Positions 1-8,651 of a stretch of DNA of 64,000 nt are shown here, piece after piece; position 1 is the first letter of the stretch, and every line of letters starts with the position of its first letter. The notes under the pieces were generated by a model. The model had not been told where the DNA came from. It worked only from the letters and a program-made list of their open reading frames with translations, and did not search any database. The stretch comes from Pseudomonadota bacterium (GTDB lineage: Bacteria; Pseudomonadota; Gammaproteobacteria; Pseudomonadales; Pseudohongiellaceae). The translations under genes were made by a program, and so were the position numbers. The stretch spans positions 62,001 to 126,000 of the forward strand of contig JAQCKF010000002.1 in assembly GCA_027592275.1 (NCBI GenBank), in the 5' to 3' direction.

Positions 1-1011
1 GAGCAGTATGAGTTGCATGCTGGCTACAAATTGGTTATTCCCAAGGGAAGCTATTCTCTAGCGGCGATCGCTGTCACGCCTATCGCCAAGGCCACAAGTT
101 TTTCACTAGCGAAGCTCGGTGTGAGCAACTTCCTGTTGCTCGCTTTCGTCGTTCTGCTTGGTGCGAATCTTGTGTATATGTTCAGTCAGCAAAGCGAAGC
201 GAGTAGGCCACCATCGCAATTTGCCGCTGCACATCCTATTTGGGAAGCTGTGTTGGGTGACGACAAACCGCTGCTGATTGTTATGGGCGACTACTACATA
301 TTCGGGGAGCTAAATGCCAACGGCAATATTGCGCGTATGGTGCGAGAGTTTAATGTGAATTCTAGTAGCGATCTAGAAGATCTGCAGTTCAGCGATATCG
401 AACACACAGAAAACTATTTAGATCTGGATTTGAGTTATATGCCTGAGGGCAGCGCCTACGCGCTGGCTAAGATAGTGCCTATCCTGCAGAAGAGTGGGAA
501 GGTTGTGAATATTACGATGATGTCCGATCTTACAACGGCCGATATCCGCAGCAACCATATTGTCTATATTGGTTATATTAGTGCCTTGGAAAAACTAACC
601 ACCATGGTTTTTGCCGGCTCAGGTCTCCGAATTGGACGTAGCTTTGATGAGTTGTTTAATACCAAAACAGCGGAGTACTACACCAGCGATGCTGGTTTGC
701 CGGAAGAGGGTGATCCATTTAGGGACTATGGAATGTTTTCAACATTTCCAGCGAGTATGGATACTCAAGTAGTTATGATTTCTGGCATGCGCGATGCAGG
801 ATTGATGCACACGGCACAGGCACTATCAGATACAGCGGCTTTGGATGATCTTATTTTGTCAATCGATAGAGATACTGACGAAGCGGTAGCTGGTTTTGAG
901 GCGCTGTTTGAAGTGTACGGTGTAGACAGACTGAACTTCGATGCAAACTTGATCTACACCAACCTATTAGATACAACGCAAATTTGGGGAACTCCGCAAG
1001 TCACGGACTAG
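1..1011 (+). CDS. C-terminal part of a membrane-anchored (probably winged-helix regulator-like) protein, truncated by the window start
   Basis: Frame is open to base 1 (EQYE precedes the listed start); 'HAGYKLVIPKGSY' resembles the end of a trans_reg_C-like winged-helix/IPKGSY segment, followed by one hydrophobic helix and a periplasmic-like domain. Confidence 0.5.
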   Translation, partial: EQYELHAGYKLVIPKGSYSLAAIAVTPIAKATSFSLAKLGVSNFLLLAFVVLLGANLVYMFSQQSEASRPPSQFAAAHPIWEAVLGDDKPLLIVMGDYYIFGELNANGNIARMVREFNVNSSSDLEDLQFSDIEHTENYLDLDLSYMPEGSAYALAKIVPILQKSGKVVNITMMSDLTTADIRSNHIVYIGYISALEKLTTMVFAGSGLRIGRSFDELFNTKTAEYYTSDAGLPEEGDPFRDYGMFSTFPASMDTQVVMISGMRDAGLMHTAQALSDTAALDDLILSIDRDTDEAVAGFEALFEVYGVDRLNFDANLIYTNLLDTTQIWGTPQVTD

Positions 1012-1034
1012 TAGTTCGGAGCGTGCGGTTGAAG

Positions 1035-1064
1035 GCAAAGCAATCGAAAAATAGATTGCTTTGC
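1035..1064. terminator. Hairpin between convergent genes, possible terminator
   Basis: GCAAAGCAATC-gaaaaata-GATTGCTTTGC, perfect 11-bp stem located between the + ORF ending at 1011 and the - ORF ending at 1074. Confidence 0.5.
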
Positions 1065-1073
1065 TAGCAATGG

Positions 1074-1508
1074 CTAACCAATCTTATTAGCTCGAACCGC
1101 ACTACGCCTAGCCTTAATGGCCTTGTCCTTCGCTTTATCTTCGCCGTACTTGTTTATCGAGAAGTACGCATTCTTCTGCTTTCTCTGTACACCTTTGCCT
1201 TCCTGCCAAGTTGCAACCCAGGAATGATCTTTCTCTGAATAGCTAACTCCAATCTCGCCGGAGCTATTCAGGGGGGAAACTTTGCGTGGGCTAAACTTCG
1301 CATACGGCCAATTGCTGCCGTAGATTTTCTTTCCTTCGATGTCTCTCTTCTTTTTCGCTGCGGCTATGGCTTTCGCCTTGCCACCGAATTTCTTGAAGGG
1401 AAAGGATTGTTGGAAGCTCTTACTATCGTATTTGATGCGTACCCATGCGCAATTCGTGCCACGGGATTCGATAATACTGATGTGATGTAGTGCGCTTAGT
1501 TTTTTCAC
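1074..1508 (-). CDS. Small basic protein with two AP2-like repeats
   Basis: 144 aa; C-terminal 'GVSYSEKDHSWVATWQEGKGVQRKQKNAYFSINKYGEDKAKDKAIKARR' matches the AP2/ERF pattern G(V)-x-W-x-A-x-F-A; an N-terminal 'AWVRIKYDSKSFQQSFPFKKFGGKAKAIAAAKKKRD' looks like a degenerate copy. Confidence 0.6.
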   Translation of the reverse strand: MKKLSALHHISIIESRGTNCAWVRIKYDSKSFQQSFPFKKFGGKAKAIAAAKKKRDIEGKKIYGSNWPYAKFSPRKVSPLNSSGEIGVSYSEKDHSWVATWQEGKGVQRKQKNAYFSINKYGEDKAKDKAIKARRSAVRANKIG

Positions 1509-1798
1509 GAGAACCTCTTTTCGGTCTAGCTATCTTTCGCTAAGTTGTGGCTACTCTGGGACTCCACGATCAAGAATTGATAGTGAATGGCGAGACCGAA
1601 ATAGCTGTGTTATGCCCCTATGAAAGGCAGTGACTCAGTTTCTATTGCACAACTCGGTGTGTACAGATTGAGTGGGGCAATAAAGTAAGCGGTAAAACCT
1701 GAAGTGTTCTCACAAAGTGTACACCCATAATTGGGGAGGAGCTAGTTTAAGGGAGTTCGAGATAGCTAGTCGTGCGAGCAACAGATATAGCTGGAATG

Positions 1799-2137
1799 TT
1801 AGGCGTGAGACGCCATATGCTGGATAACGCCGGGTTTACGGCTCTCGACTTTGTCTATGCTGTAGTCATAGTTCGCGGCGCTGGGGTCTATATCCTTGGC
1901 CTCAACTATTGCAGCCGAAAGATCTGCTTGGGCGGCCTGCTTGGTGAGATACGGTCCTGATATCTTAACTTGCAAGCTCGGTTCGTTTGGCGCGCTTGCC
2001 ACAATGTAAAAATTCTTAGAATCCACTGTTTCTATTCCACCTGCCATTTGGCAGATAAGTCGACATAAAATATTCTGGTTACTGCTCGCGGCTTGCTGTA
2101 GCTCTGGCTTTACGCTGCATACCGCTCTATCGGCCAC
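1799..2137 (-). CDS. Hypothetical small protein
   Basis: 112 aa ORF with protein-like composition ('NFYIVASAPNEPSLQVKISGPYLTKQAAQADLSAAI'); preferred over the opposite-strand 62 aa ORF. Confidence 0.4.
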   Translation of the reverse strand: MADRAVCSVKPELQQAASSNQNILCRLICQMAGGIETVDSKNFYIVASAPNEPSLQVKISGPYLTKQAAQADLSAAIVEAKDIDPSAANYDYSIDKVESRKPGVIQHMASHA

Positions 2138-2461
2138 GTATTAGAAACCAAGAGTCTGTCAAATACAAGATCGGATAAGCACTATTTTCATTGCAGTAGA
2201 TCACTGTAAAAGAGCTCATCTGCTGCGGCAGATTAGCGAAGCATAAACCTCAGTCTATTCGGGGTTTGAGTCCTGCATCACAGACCGCTAATTTAGGTAA
2301 ATTAAAGCTAAACCATGAATCCTATTGAGTGCTACGCCAGTGCGGCGGATTTGGCGCAAAATAACGTTCTGGTTGGCAAGAAGCTGGGGCAGAATGGTTC
2401 TAATTAGCATAAAATGTTGTAAATTCAAGCGGCTAGCGCGGCGATTTGAAAATTTTACCAG

Positions 2462-3166
2462 TTGAGAATGACCGACTTGAAGACGATAAGTGTAGTCTTA
2501 CCCGTACGCAACGAAGCTGGGCTCATCCGTGAGCAATTACAGCGGTTGCAGTGCTATCGGGTGAAAGGGCATGAAGTCATCGTCATTGATGGTGGTAGCA
2601 GGGACGCGACGGTCGAGCAGACTAAAGGCTTGGTGGATAGATGTGAGGTCAGCGCTGCCAGGCGCAGCAATCAAATGAATCAGGGTGCCGCGCAGGCAAA
2701 GGGAGACATCCTGCTGTTTCTGCATGCGGATACCGAGCTTCCCATTAATGCCGATGAGTGCATCTGCAACGCCCTGACAGCCCAAGGCAGTCGCTGGGGC
2801 TGGTTCGACGTTAAGCTAAGCAAGCCTCGACTCGCTTATCAAGTGGTGGCTTCGATGATGAACTGGCGGGCCCGCTTCACGTCGGTCTCAACCGGTGATC
2901 AGGCATTGTTCGTGGAGAGGGAGCTGTTTCAAGAGATAGGGGGGTTTCCGCCTCTCGCTTTGATGGAAGACATCGCTATTAGCAAGATGCTTAGGCGTAG
3001 GGGTAGACCCGCTAGCCCAGCAGGGCTGGTAACTACTTCAAGCAGGCGCTGGGAGGAGAATGGACTGATTTCGACGATATTGCTGATGTGGAGGCTGCGC
3101 TTCCTCTATTTCATCGGTGTGAAGCCCCAGAGACTGAGTGAGATGTACTATCCCAGCCATGACTGA
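2462..3166 (+). CDS. Family 2 glycosyltransferase, TIGR04283 type (annotated as arsenosugar biosynthesis-associated)
   Basis: 'ISVVLPVRNEAGLIREQL', 'VIVIDGGSRDATVEQTK', 'LLFLHADTELP', 'GWFDVKLS', 'STGDQALFVERELFQEIGGFPPLALMEDIAISKMLRRRGRP'. Confidence 0.85.
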   Translation: MRMTDLKTISVVLPVRNEAGLIREQLQRLQCYRVKGHEVIVIDGGSRDATVEQTKGLVDRCEVSAARRSNQMNQGAAQAKGDILLFLHADTELPINADECICNALTAQGSRWGWFDVKLSKPRLAYQVVASMMNWRARFTSVSTGDQALFVERELFQEIGGFPPLALMEDIAISKMLRRRGRPASPAGLVTTSSRRWEENGLISTILLMWRLRFLYFIGVKPQRLSEMYYPSHD

Positions 3167-3833
3167 GCAAAGAACAGCCCCTGACCCCGCTAGCGCACAT
3201 CCGCGCGCTCGAATCGTAGTATTCGCCCGAGAGCCACTGCTAGGAAAGGTTAAATCGCGCCTAGCGGTAGAGATTGGCGCTCAAGAGGCGCTCGCTGTAT
3301 ATCAGGCCATGCTCACCCGTGTAGGCCAGCTTCTCACTCAGACGCAGATAGCTGCATGGGATTTATGGGTAACCTCGAATTGTTCTCATAAAGACTTTGT
3401 AACTGTTTGTAATAAAAAAGATATATACCTTCAAAATGGACAAGACTTGGGCGCGAGAATGGATGCGGCCATCCGGCAAACTCTGCAGGACAAAAATGTT
3501 GAAAGCGTCATTCTTATAGGTACTGACTGTCCGGCTCTGACAGAGCGCTATCTAGATCAGGCGTTACTTGCCCTGGAATCTGGTGTCGATGTAGTCCTAG
3601 GCCCGGCGGAGGACGGGGGCTATGTGTTGGTGGGTATGCGACGCCCAATAGCGGCTGTTTTTGAGGATATCCCCTGGGGAACCGACCAAGTCATGCACAG
3701 AACTCTAGAGGCCCTCAAAGCCAAGGAGCTGACGTATAGGCTATTAGATACGTTGTGGGATGTAGACAGGCCAGAAGACCTTACTAGGCTGCAGCTGCTT
3801 GAGCCGCCACTAGGTTGGAAATTAGATCAGTAG
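3159..3833 (+). CDS. TIGR04282-type nucleotidyl/glycosyltransferase (CofC-like fold)
   Basis: 'RIVVFAREPLLGKVKSRLA', 'LIGTDCPALTERYLDQAL', 'VVLGPAEDGGYVLVGMRRP', 'IPWGTDQVMHRTLE', 'TLWDVDRPEDLTRL'; the ATG at 3159 overlaps the stop of the upstream gene (ORF track gives GTG 3138). Confidence 0.85.
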   Translation: MTEQRTAPDPASAHPRARIVVFAREPLLGKVKSRLAVEIGAQEALAVYQAMLTRVGQLLTQTQIAAWDLWVTSNCSHKDFVTVCNKKDIYLQNGQDLGARMDAAIRQTLQDKNVESVILIGTDCPALTERYLDQALLALESGVDVVLGPAEDGGYVLVGMRRPIAAVFEDIPWGTDQVMHRTLEALKAKELTYRLLDTLWDVDRPEDLTRLQLLEPPLGWKLDQ

Positions 3834-3848
3834 TCTGTTTATTTGATA

Positions 3849-3874
3849 CTGAAAAGTCATCCATGACTTTTCAG
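3849..3874. other. Perfect 12-bp inverted repeat just downstream of the TIGR04282 gene
   Basis: CTGAAAAGTCAT-CC-ATGACTTTTCAG; no poly-T follows. Confidence 0.6.
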
Positions 3875-4086
3875 CCTAACGTGCGCCAAAAGCTGGCGTC
3901 AAAGTGTCATTTCACTTGTTTTTGGCACACTCGCATTGCTCTTAACGGGCAATGGTTGCTCATCCGATGTGCAACGCCGTCAACCAGAAAATGCATGATA
4001 CTGCAGTTTCCTAGTCGAAATTTTAGCTACCTATGAAACTAAGTGATTGATATCCATATCGAGATGCATTTTTCAGGAACGGCTAT

Positions 4087-4398
4087 TTACTCAGAGTCCA
4101 GAGAGGATTCCAGCTCGATTAATTTGCCGGCGAGGCGTTCGGAGTCGATCTTGTAGTCACCATTGACGATTCGGCGATTCAGAGCGACAACCTTGGTTAC
4201 ATTCAATTCGGGGAGATCATCAATCGCAGCGCGAAGTTCCGTTAAGTCCACATCGGGCTGCGTTGTCTCGGGCGCGCTAGTGATATTGGCTCTTAGCTGA
4301 GTAATCACAGATCTAAGCATCTGTTGGCTAGTGTTCTGCTGGCTCCCAGAAGAGCTTGGTGATGAAGTATTTTTTTTCACGAAAGTAATTCTTCTCAA
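4087..4398 (-). CDS. flgM: FlgM-like flagellar anti-sigma-28 factor
   Basis: C-terminal 'ELRAAIDDLPELNVTKVVALNRRIVNGDYKIDSERLAGKLIELESSL' matches the FlgM pattern (V-x-x-L/I-x-x-A-I-x-x-G-x-Y-x-I-D-x-x-x-x-A-x-K-L). Confidence 0.75.
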   Translation of the reverse strand: MRRITFVKKNTSSPSSSGSQQNTSQQMLRSVITQLRANITSAPETTQPDVDLTELRAAIDDLPELNVTKVVALNRRIVNGDYKIDSERLAGKLIELESSLDSE

Positions 4399-4842
4399 TC
4401 TCTGATTGACGCGGGTAATTCCCTGCTCATCATCACTTGTTTTCGATTGTTAAAGGGGCCAATTGCACAGGCCACCCAGCTGGAGTTTTGGTCAATCTTG
4501 ATTCCGCAACACGTTTGATCTTCTAGCTGGTGTAGCTGCGGGTCTAATCTATAACGACAGCTGAAATGATATCTTTAAGGTCTGCGCGACTGTGTCACTA
4601 CCGCCAAAATATTGTGGTTAGTCTAGAGATGAATGTCTATAACTATCTGTAAAATATAGGAAAAACTACTAATTCGTGAATAATCAGGTTGAATTTAAAT
4701 TGGCGGGCGAAGTGCTTACTACCGCTCAATAGCAGAAAGTACCACGCTTGAATTTATTCAAATTTATGGAATTATTTTCGTTTTACTAGCAATGAGCTTT
4801 GCGCGCGCTAGCAACCCATGCACAATTTGCTGCACCACGGTG

Positions 4843-5307
4843 TTAGTGTTGCGCAGAAGACACTACGGCGTTGCCATAGCATTCGATAAATTCATTTGGA
4901 AATTTCGTCACTTTTCCGCTGCCCAGATTCACGCAGATTAATTCCCAATGACCTCGTTGAACTGTTTGGCCCGTAGCGAGATTAATCATCTGAAAACGCC
5001 GCTCGAGGCGGAATTTTCCGTCACAGGCTGTTAGCCAGGTAGCAATTAGTAGATCTTCATTTTCGAACGCCGGCAAGAAATATTCATAACTCGCTTTGCG
5101 GATTGCTACACCGCGATCCAGCCGCTGATAGTCTTTTATGCCTAAGCCCAAAAATTCGGAATGATTCCAAGCGCACTGCTCGCACCAAATCACATAACAG
5201 GCGTTATTTGCATGTCCCATACCATCGATATCAGACTTCACGATTCGTATGGGGTGCACGTGAGGGAAAGAATAATCCCACGTATCTTGAGTCGTTGGCG
5301 TGTTCAC
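4843..5307 (-). CDS. Acyl-CoA thioesterase, 4HBT (hotdog) family
   Basis: 'IRIVKSDIDGMGHANNACYVIWCEQCAWNH' 4HBT signature (D-x-x-G-H-x-N-N-x-x-Y). Confidence 0.8.
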   Translation of the reverse strand: MNTPTTQDTWDYSFPHVHPIRIVKSDIDGMGHANNACYVIWCEQCAWNHSEFLGLGIKDYQRLDRGVAIRKASYEYFLPAFENEDLLIATWLTACDGKFRLERRFQMINLATGQTVQRGHWELICVNLGSGKVTKFPNEFIECYGNAVVSSAQH

Positions 5308-5861
5308 TTTATTGTTACCGTATTTATTACAAGTTTCGGGGGTTGTGATTTTATAGCAAGTTAAGATATTAAGGCAGCGAAGCTCAGGTTATTAAATTAT
5401 TCTGCCCAGAACATCCCGTCAAATTCTGGGAACACCATCACATAACGAACGTGACGGGCAACGTAGAAATTCAAACGATCGCTCTATATCCTCTGTTGGT
5501 AGGTTTTTAGCGTATCCTCGTGATTGTTGTGGAAAAAAATAGTTACCCGATGAACAATACATGTCTGGTTATTTCTACCCAATAAGTCCCGTGATAACTG
5601 TCGAGTTTTCGCCGTCACAACATCACTCTTAGAACGCACTGTGACTATACCCGTCAATATTGCTAGAACAAAATAAGTCTGTGCTAATTGTTAAGTCTGG
5701 TCGTAATACCTGTAGTAGCTGGAACGTTGTGCATAGAACGAGGAGCTCATGTATTTAGGTCGCCGAATGTTTGGTATTCTATGAAAAAAGGTAAGAAAAT
5801 GCGGCTAAGGATATAGGCGCTCGGTTTCCTGAAATAAGCAAGACCAATAAGAGAATAGTTA

Positions 5862-6845
5862 ATGCACGCTGTAATCGAAACATCAGATTCGAGCTTCTTC
5901 CAATACTCGGATAAGCTTTGTGCGAATGATCCGGTACAGAACCCGATCTACATGCAACAGCGCTCGGAATCGCAGTTTACAAACGACGACAATAGAAGTG
6001 AATTTACAGATCGCTCCTTTCTAGTCGTGCTGGCCGAAGAGCCCATTTTCGGCTGTAGCCTAACAATGCATTTGGACGAACAGGGCCGCAAATGCATAGG
6101 CTATTTTGGGCGCGAAGCATCAAGTCATATGAACCAAGCTACGATGCAGGCTACTAGCAATAGTTTTCGTCCCGAGGCCATTCGGTTATTACAAGAACAC
6201 ATCAATCAGCTTATCGAAGAGATTCAACCCCATGCCATCAACTACCTCGATCCGGTGAGTTGTGGTGTTATGTCGCCGATTACTCAAGTTCTGCTTGAGA
6301 AAGGGGCGATACCAATTGTGCAGCAAGCGCAGATAATAGACTTGTCAATATCGAAGCGCGACCTGCAGCGCAGTATGACGAAAAGCTGCCGAGGCATGGT
6401 TGCCTGGGGTAGAAGAAATCTAGACATAAAAATCGTAAGCGGCGATCGCTTTGATGCTTCGCTGGTTGATCAGGCGGGAGAAATCTACCCAGGTGAAAGG
6501 GTTACCTATGCCGCGCTGATAAAGAAAGGTAATGGCTTCTTGGTGCAGGGTCACTACAAGGGCGAATTAGTTTCTAATGGTCTGTTTGTTCACAACAACA
6601 AGACATGCCATCTCATATCCGCGGAGAAAATGTCAAACTCAATCGATAGGCCTGTATTGCATGCACTGATATGGGAAGCGATGTTACAAAGCAGAGATAG
6701 GCATTGTAGTCAGTTTGATTTTGGGAGCTCAACTATTGGCTCTTCAAGTGAGCGCTCTTCATCGGGGGTTGATTTTTCTGCTACCAGCTTTGGTGGGGCG
6801 TCTCATGCAAGATTGAGAGTAACGCTAGATCGGGAGCTCTCTTGA
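5862..6845 (+). CDS. FemAB/GNAT-like acyltransferase-fold protein
   Basis: 'AQIIDLSISKRDLQRSMTKSCRGMVAWGRRN' and C-terminal 'RPVLHALIWEAMLQSRDRHCSQFDFGSSTIG' resemble the FemAB-like (PF13480-type) pattern 'LHWEAIKxAKxxGxxxFDFG'. Confidence 0.55.
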   Translation: MHAVIETSDSSFFQYSDKLCANDPVQNPIYMQQRSESQFTNDDNRSEFTDRSFLVVLAEEPIFGCSLTMHLDEQGRKCIGYFGREASSHMNQATMQATSNSFRPEAIRLLQEHINQLIEEIQPHAINYLDPVSCGVMSPITQVLLEKGAIPIVQQAQIIDLSISKRDLQRSMTKSCRGMVAWGRRNLDIKIVSGDRFDASLVDQAGEIYPGERVTYAALIKKGNGFLVQGHYKGELVSNGLFVHNNKTCHLISAEKMSNSIDRPVLHALIWEAMLQSRDRHCSQFDFGSSTIGSSSERSSSGVDFSATSFGGASHARLRVTLDRELS

Positions 6846-7070
6846 TTCGGTTTTCTTGATCGCGCTAAACCCTGTTTTTCCTCGCTGCCACTTCCTTCAA
6901 AAATAACGCTTTAACCGCTCCGAGTACGTTTGACTAATGCTCCCCTAGCGGGTCTAATTGATGCTTCTATCTCGCTGGACGGAAGCTACTATAAACCCCT
7001 GTAGTGCAATCCCGAGATCTAGTTTATTGCTCCATTGCTGAAAATAGCTGAGTGACCTGAGTCGATCATA

Positions 7071-8648
7071 ATGATTGAGAACGCCCAAATATTGCTAATC
7101 GATGATGATGACGAATCGAGTCAGAGTCTTAGAACGGTGCTCGCATTTCTCGGTGAATCGATCATGGCATCCACTAGCGCTGAATGGAAAATCCAGGTCC
7201 AGGAAAGCGGGCTTAATAGTTCTCAGTTTTCAGCAGCGATAGTCGCCAATTGCAGTGGAAAGGGATTGGCACCTCTGATTCAGGAGTTGCACACTTGGGA
7301 AGGAGGTTTGCCTTTTATTTTGGTGGGTGAGCAACACCTGCTCGAAGAGTTAGATTCCAAATTGCGCTCCGCTATTACCGCACAGTTGCCTGCTCAGCTA
7401 AGCTACCAGCCTTTGTTAGATGCCCTGCATAAATCCAAAATATTTCACGAACACTACAATCGGCTTCGTGATTTCGATGGTGTGCGTGACTTCAATATGT
7501 TTCGCAGCCTCGTCGGCGAGAGCGATGCCTTGCAGAAAGTGCGTTATATGATGGGGCAGGTCGCCTGCAAAGAAGTGAGTGTGCTAATAACAGGAGAGTC
7601 AGGTACGGGGAAGGAAGTGGTGGCGAGAAACCTGCATCTGAACTCCAACAGGTCAGAAAAGCCATTTATCCCAATAAACTGCGGGGCGATACCCCGTGAG
7701 CTTCTCGAAAGTGAATTATTTGGGCATGAGAAGGGCGCCTTTACTGGTGCAATCGCGTCCAGAGCTGGACGATTCGAATTAGCCGATGGAGGAACGCTAT
7801 TCCTCGATGAGATTGGCGACATGCCACTGAGCATGCAGGTGAAACTGTTAAGAGTCTTACAGGAGCGCAGCTTCGAACGAGTCGGCGGCGTGAATACACT
7901 GCAAGCCGATGTCAGAATTTTGGCTGCAACGCACAAAGACCTGGAAGAGATGATCGAGCGCGGCGAATTCCGACAAGATCTCTATTATCGAATCAATGTC
8001 TTTCCTATCGAGATGCCGTCCTTGCGCGAGCGGCCCGAAGATATTCCCTTGCTGCTTAATGAATTGATCACCATTATGGAATCAGAGAAGCGTGGTTCTA
8101 TTCGATTTAATTCTGCAGCAATTAATTCGCTGTGTAATTACGCATGGCCAGGAAATGTGAGGGAACTTGCAAACTTGGTAGAACGTATGGCGATTCTCTA
8201 TCCTCACGGCATTGTGGGTGTTGAAGATCTGCCCGAGAAATTTCGAAAGTGCCTTGATGGCGACGCTGCTTCGGCACTGGATTCGATCGGCTTGGATGCC
8301 TCTACAGGTGCTAGCGTGGTTCCTCTGGCCAAGCGCTCGGTACAAGAAGGCGCGGCAGTACTAGGTTCGGAAAGCGGCCTGTTGCCTTTAAGCGGAATTG
8401 ATCTAAAAGAATATCTCTCCAACTTGGAGAAAGACCTTATCGAGAAAGCGCTATCGGACAGCTGTGGGGTGGTCGCTCGGGCAGCTGATAGGCTGCAGTT
8501 GGGTAGAACGACGCTGGTGGAAAAAATGCGTAAGTACAACCTGCAGAAGCCGCAAGAATCTGAATCACAGCCCAATTTTGAAGAAGGTTCTGAGGAAGGC
8601 GTCGCAGCGCCAGGTATTGCAGGTAAAAATAAATCAGCTTCCGCATAG
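7071..8648 (+). CDS. fleQ: FleQ-like sigma-54-dependent transcriptional activator
   Basis: N-terminal 'ILLIDDDDESSQSLRTVLAFLGE' (FleQ N-domain), AAA+ Walker A 'GESGTGKE', 'GAFTGA' loop, 'LDEIGDMPLSMQVKLLRVLQE', C-terminal 'DLKEYLSNLEKDLIEKAL...RAADRLQLGRTTLVEKMRKYNL' HTH as in FleQ. Confidence 0.85.
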   Translation: MIENAQILLIDDDDESSQSLRTVLAFLGESIMASTSAEWKIQVQESGLNSSQFSAAIVANCSGKGLAPLIQELHTWEGGLPFILVGEQHLLEELDSKLRSAITAQLPAQLSYQPLLDALHKSKIFHEHYNRLRDFDGVRDFNMFRSLVGESDALQKVRYMMGQVACKEVSVLITGESGTGKEVVARNLHLNSNRSEKPFIPINCGAIPRELLESELFGHEKGAFTGAIASRAGRFELADGGTLFLDEIGDMPLSMQVKLLRVLQERSFERVGGVNTLQADVRILAATHKDLEEMIERGEFRQDLYYRINVFPIEMPSLRERPEDIPLLLNELITIMESEKRGSIRFNSAAINSLCNYAWPGNVRELANLVERMAILYPHGIVGVEDLPEKFRKCLDGDAASALDSIGLDASTGASVVPLAKRSVQEGAAVLGSESGLLPLSGIDLKEYLSNLEKDLIEKALSDSCGVVARAADRLQLGRTTLVEKMRKYNLQKPQESESQPNFEEGSEEGVAAPGIAGKNKSASA

Positions 8649-8651
8649 CCG

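Noticed and set aside
1772-1960. 62-aa plus-strand ORF
   Set aside because: Overlaps the more protein-like minus-strand ORF 1799-2137 and has no recognisable features.
3871-3970. Possible integron attC site ('GCCTAAC...' followed by hairpins and 'CTTAACGGGC')
   Set aside because: No matching GTTAGGC-type 3' core site and no integrase nearby; only the left box resembles attC.
3815-4036. 73-aa ORF downstream of the TIGR04282 gene
   Set aside because: Runs through the inverted repeats, has no protein-like signature and overlaps the upstream gene end.
7544-8646. Several minus-strand ORFs opposite fleQ
   Set aside because: They mirror the strong coding frame of the sigma-54 activator and show no family signature.
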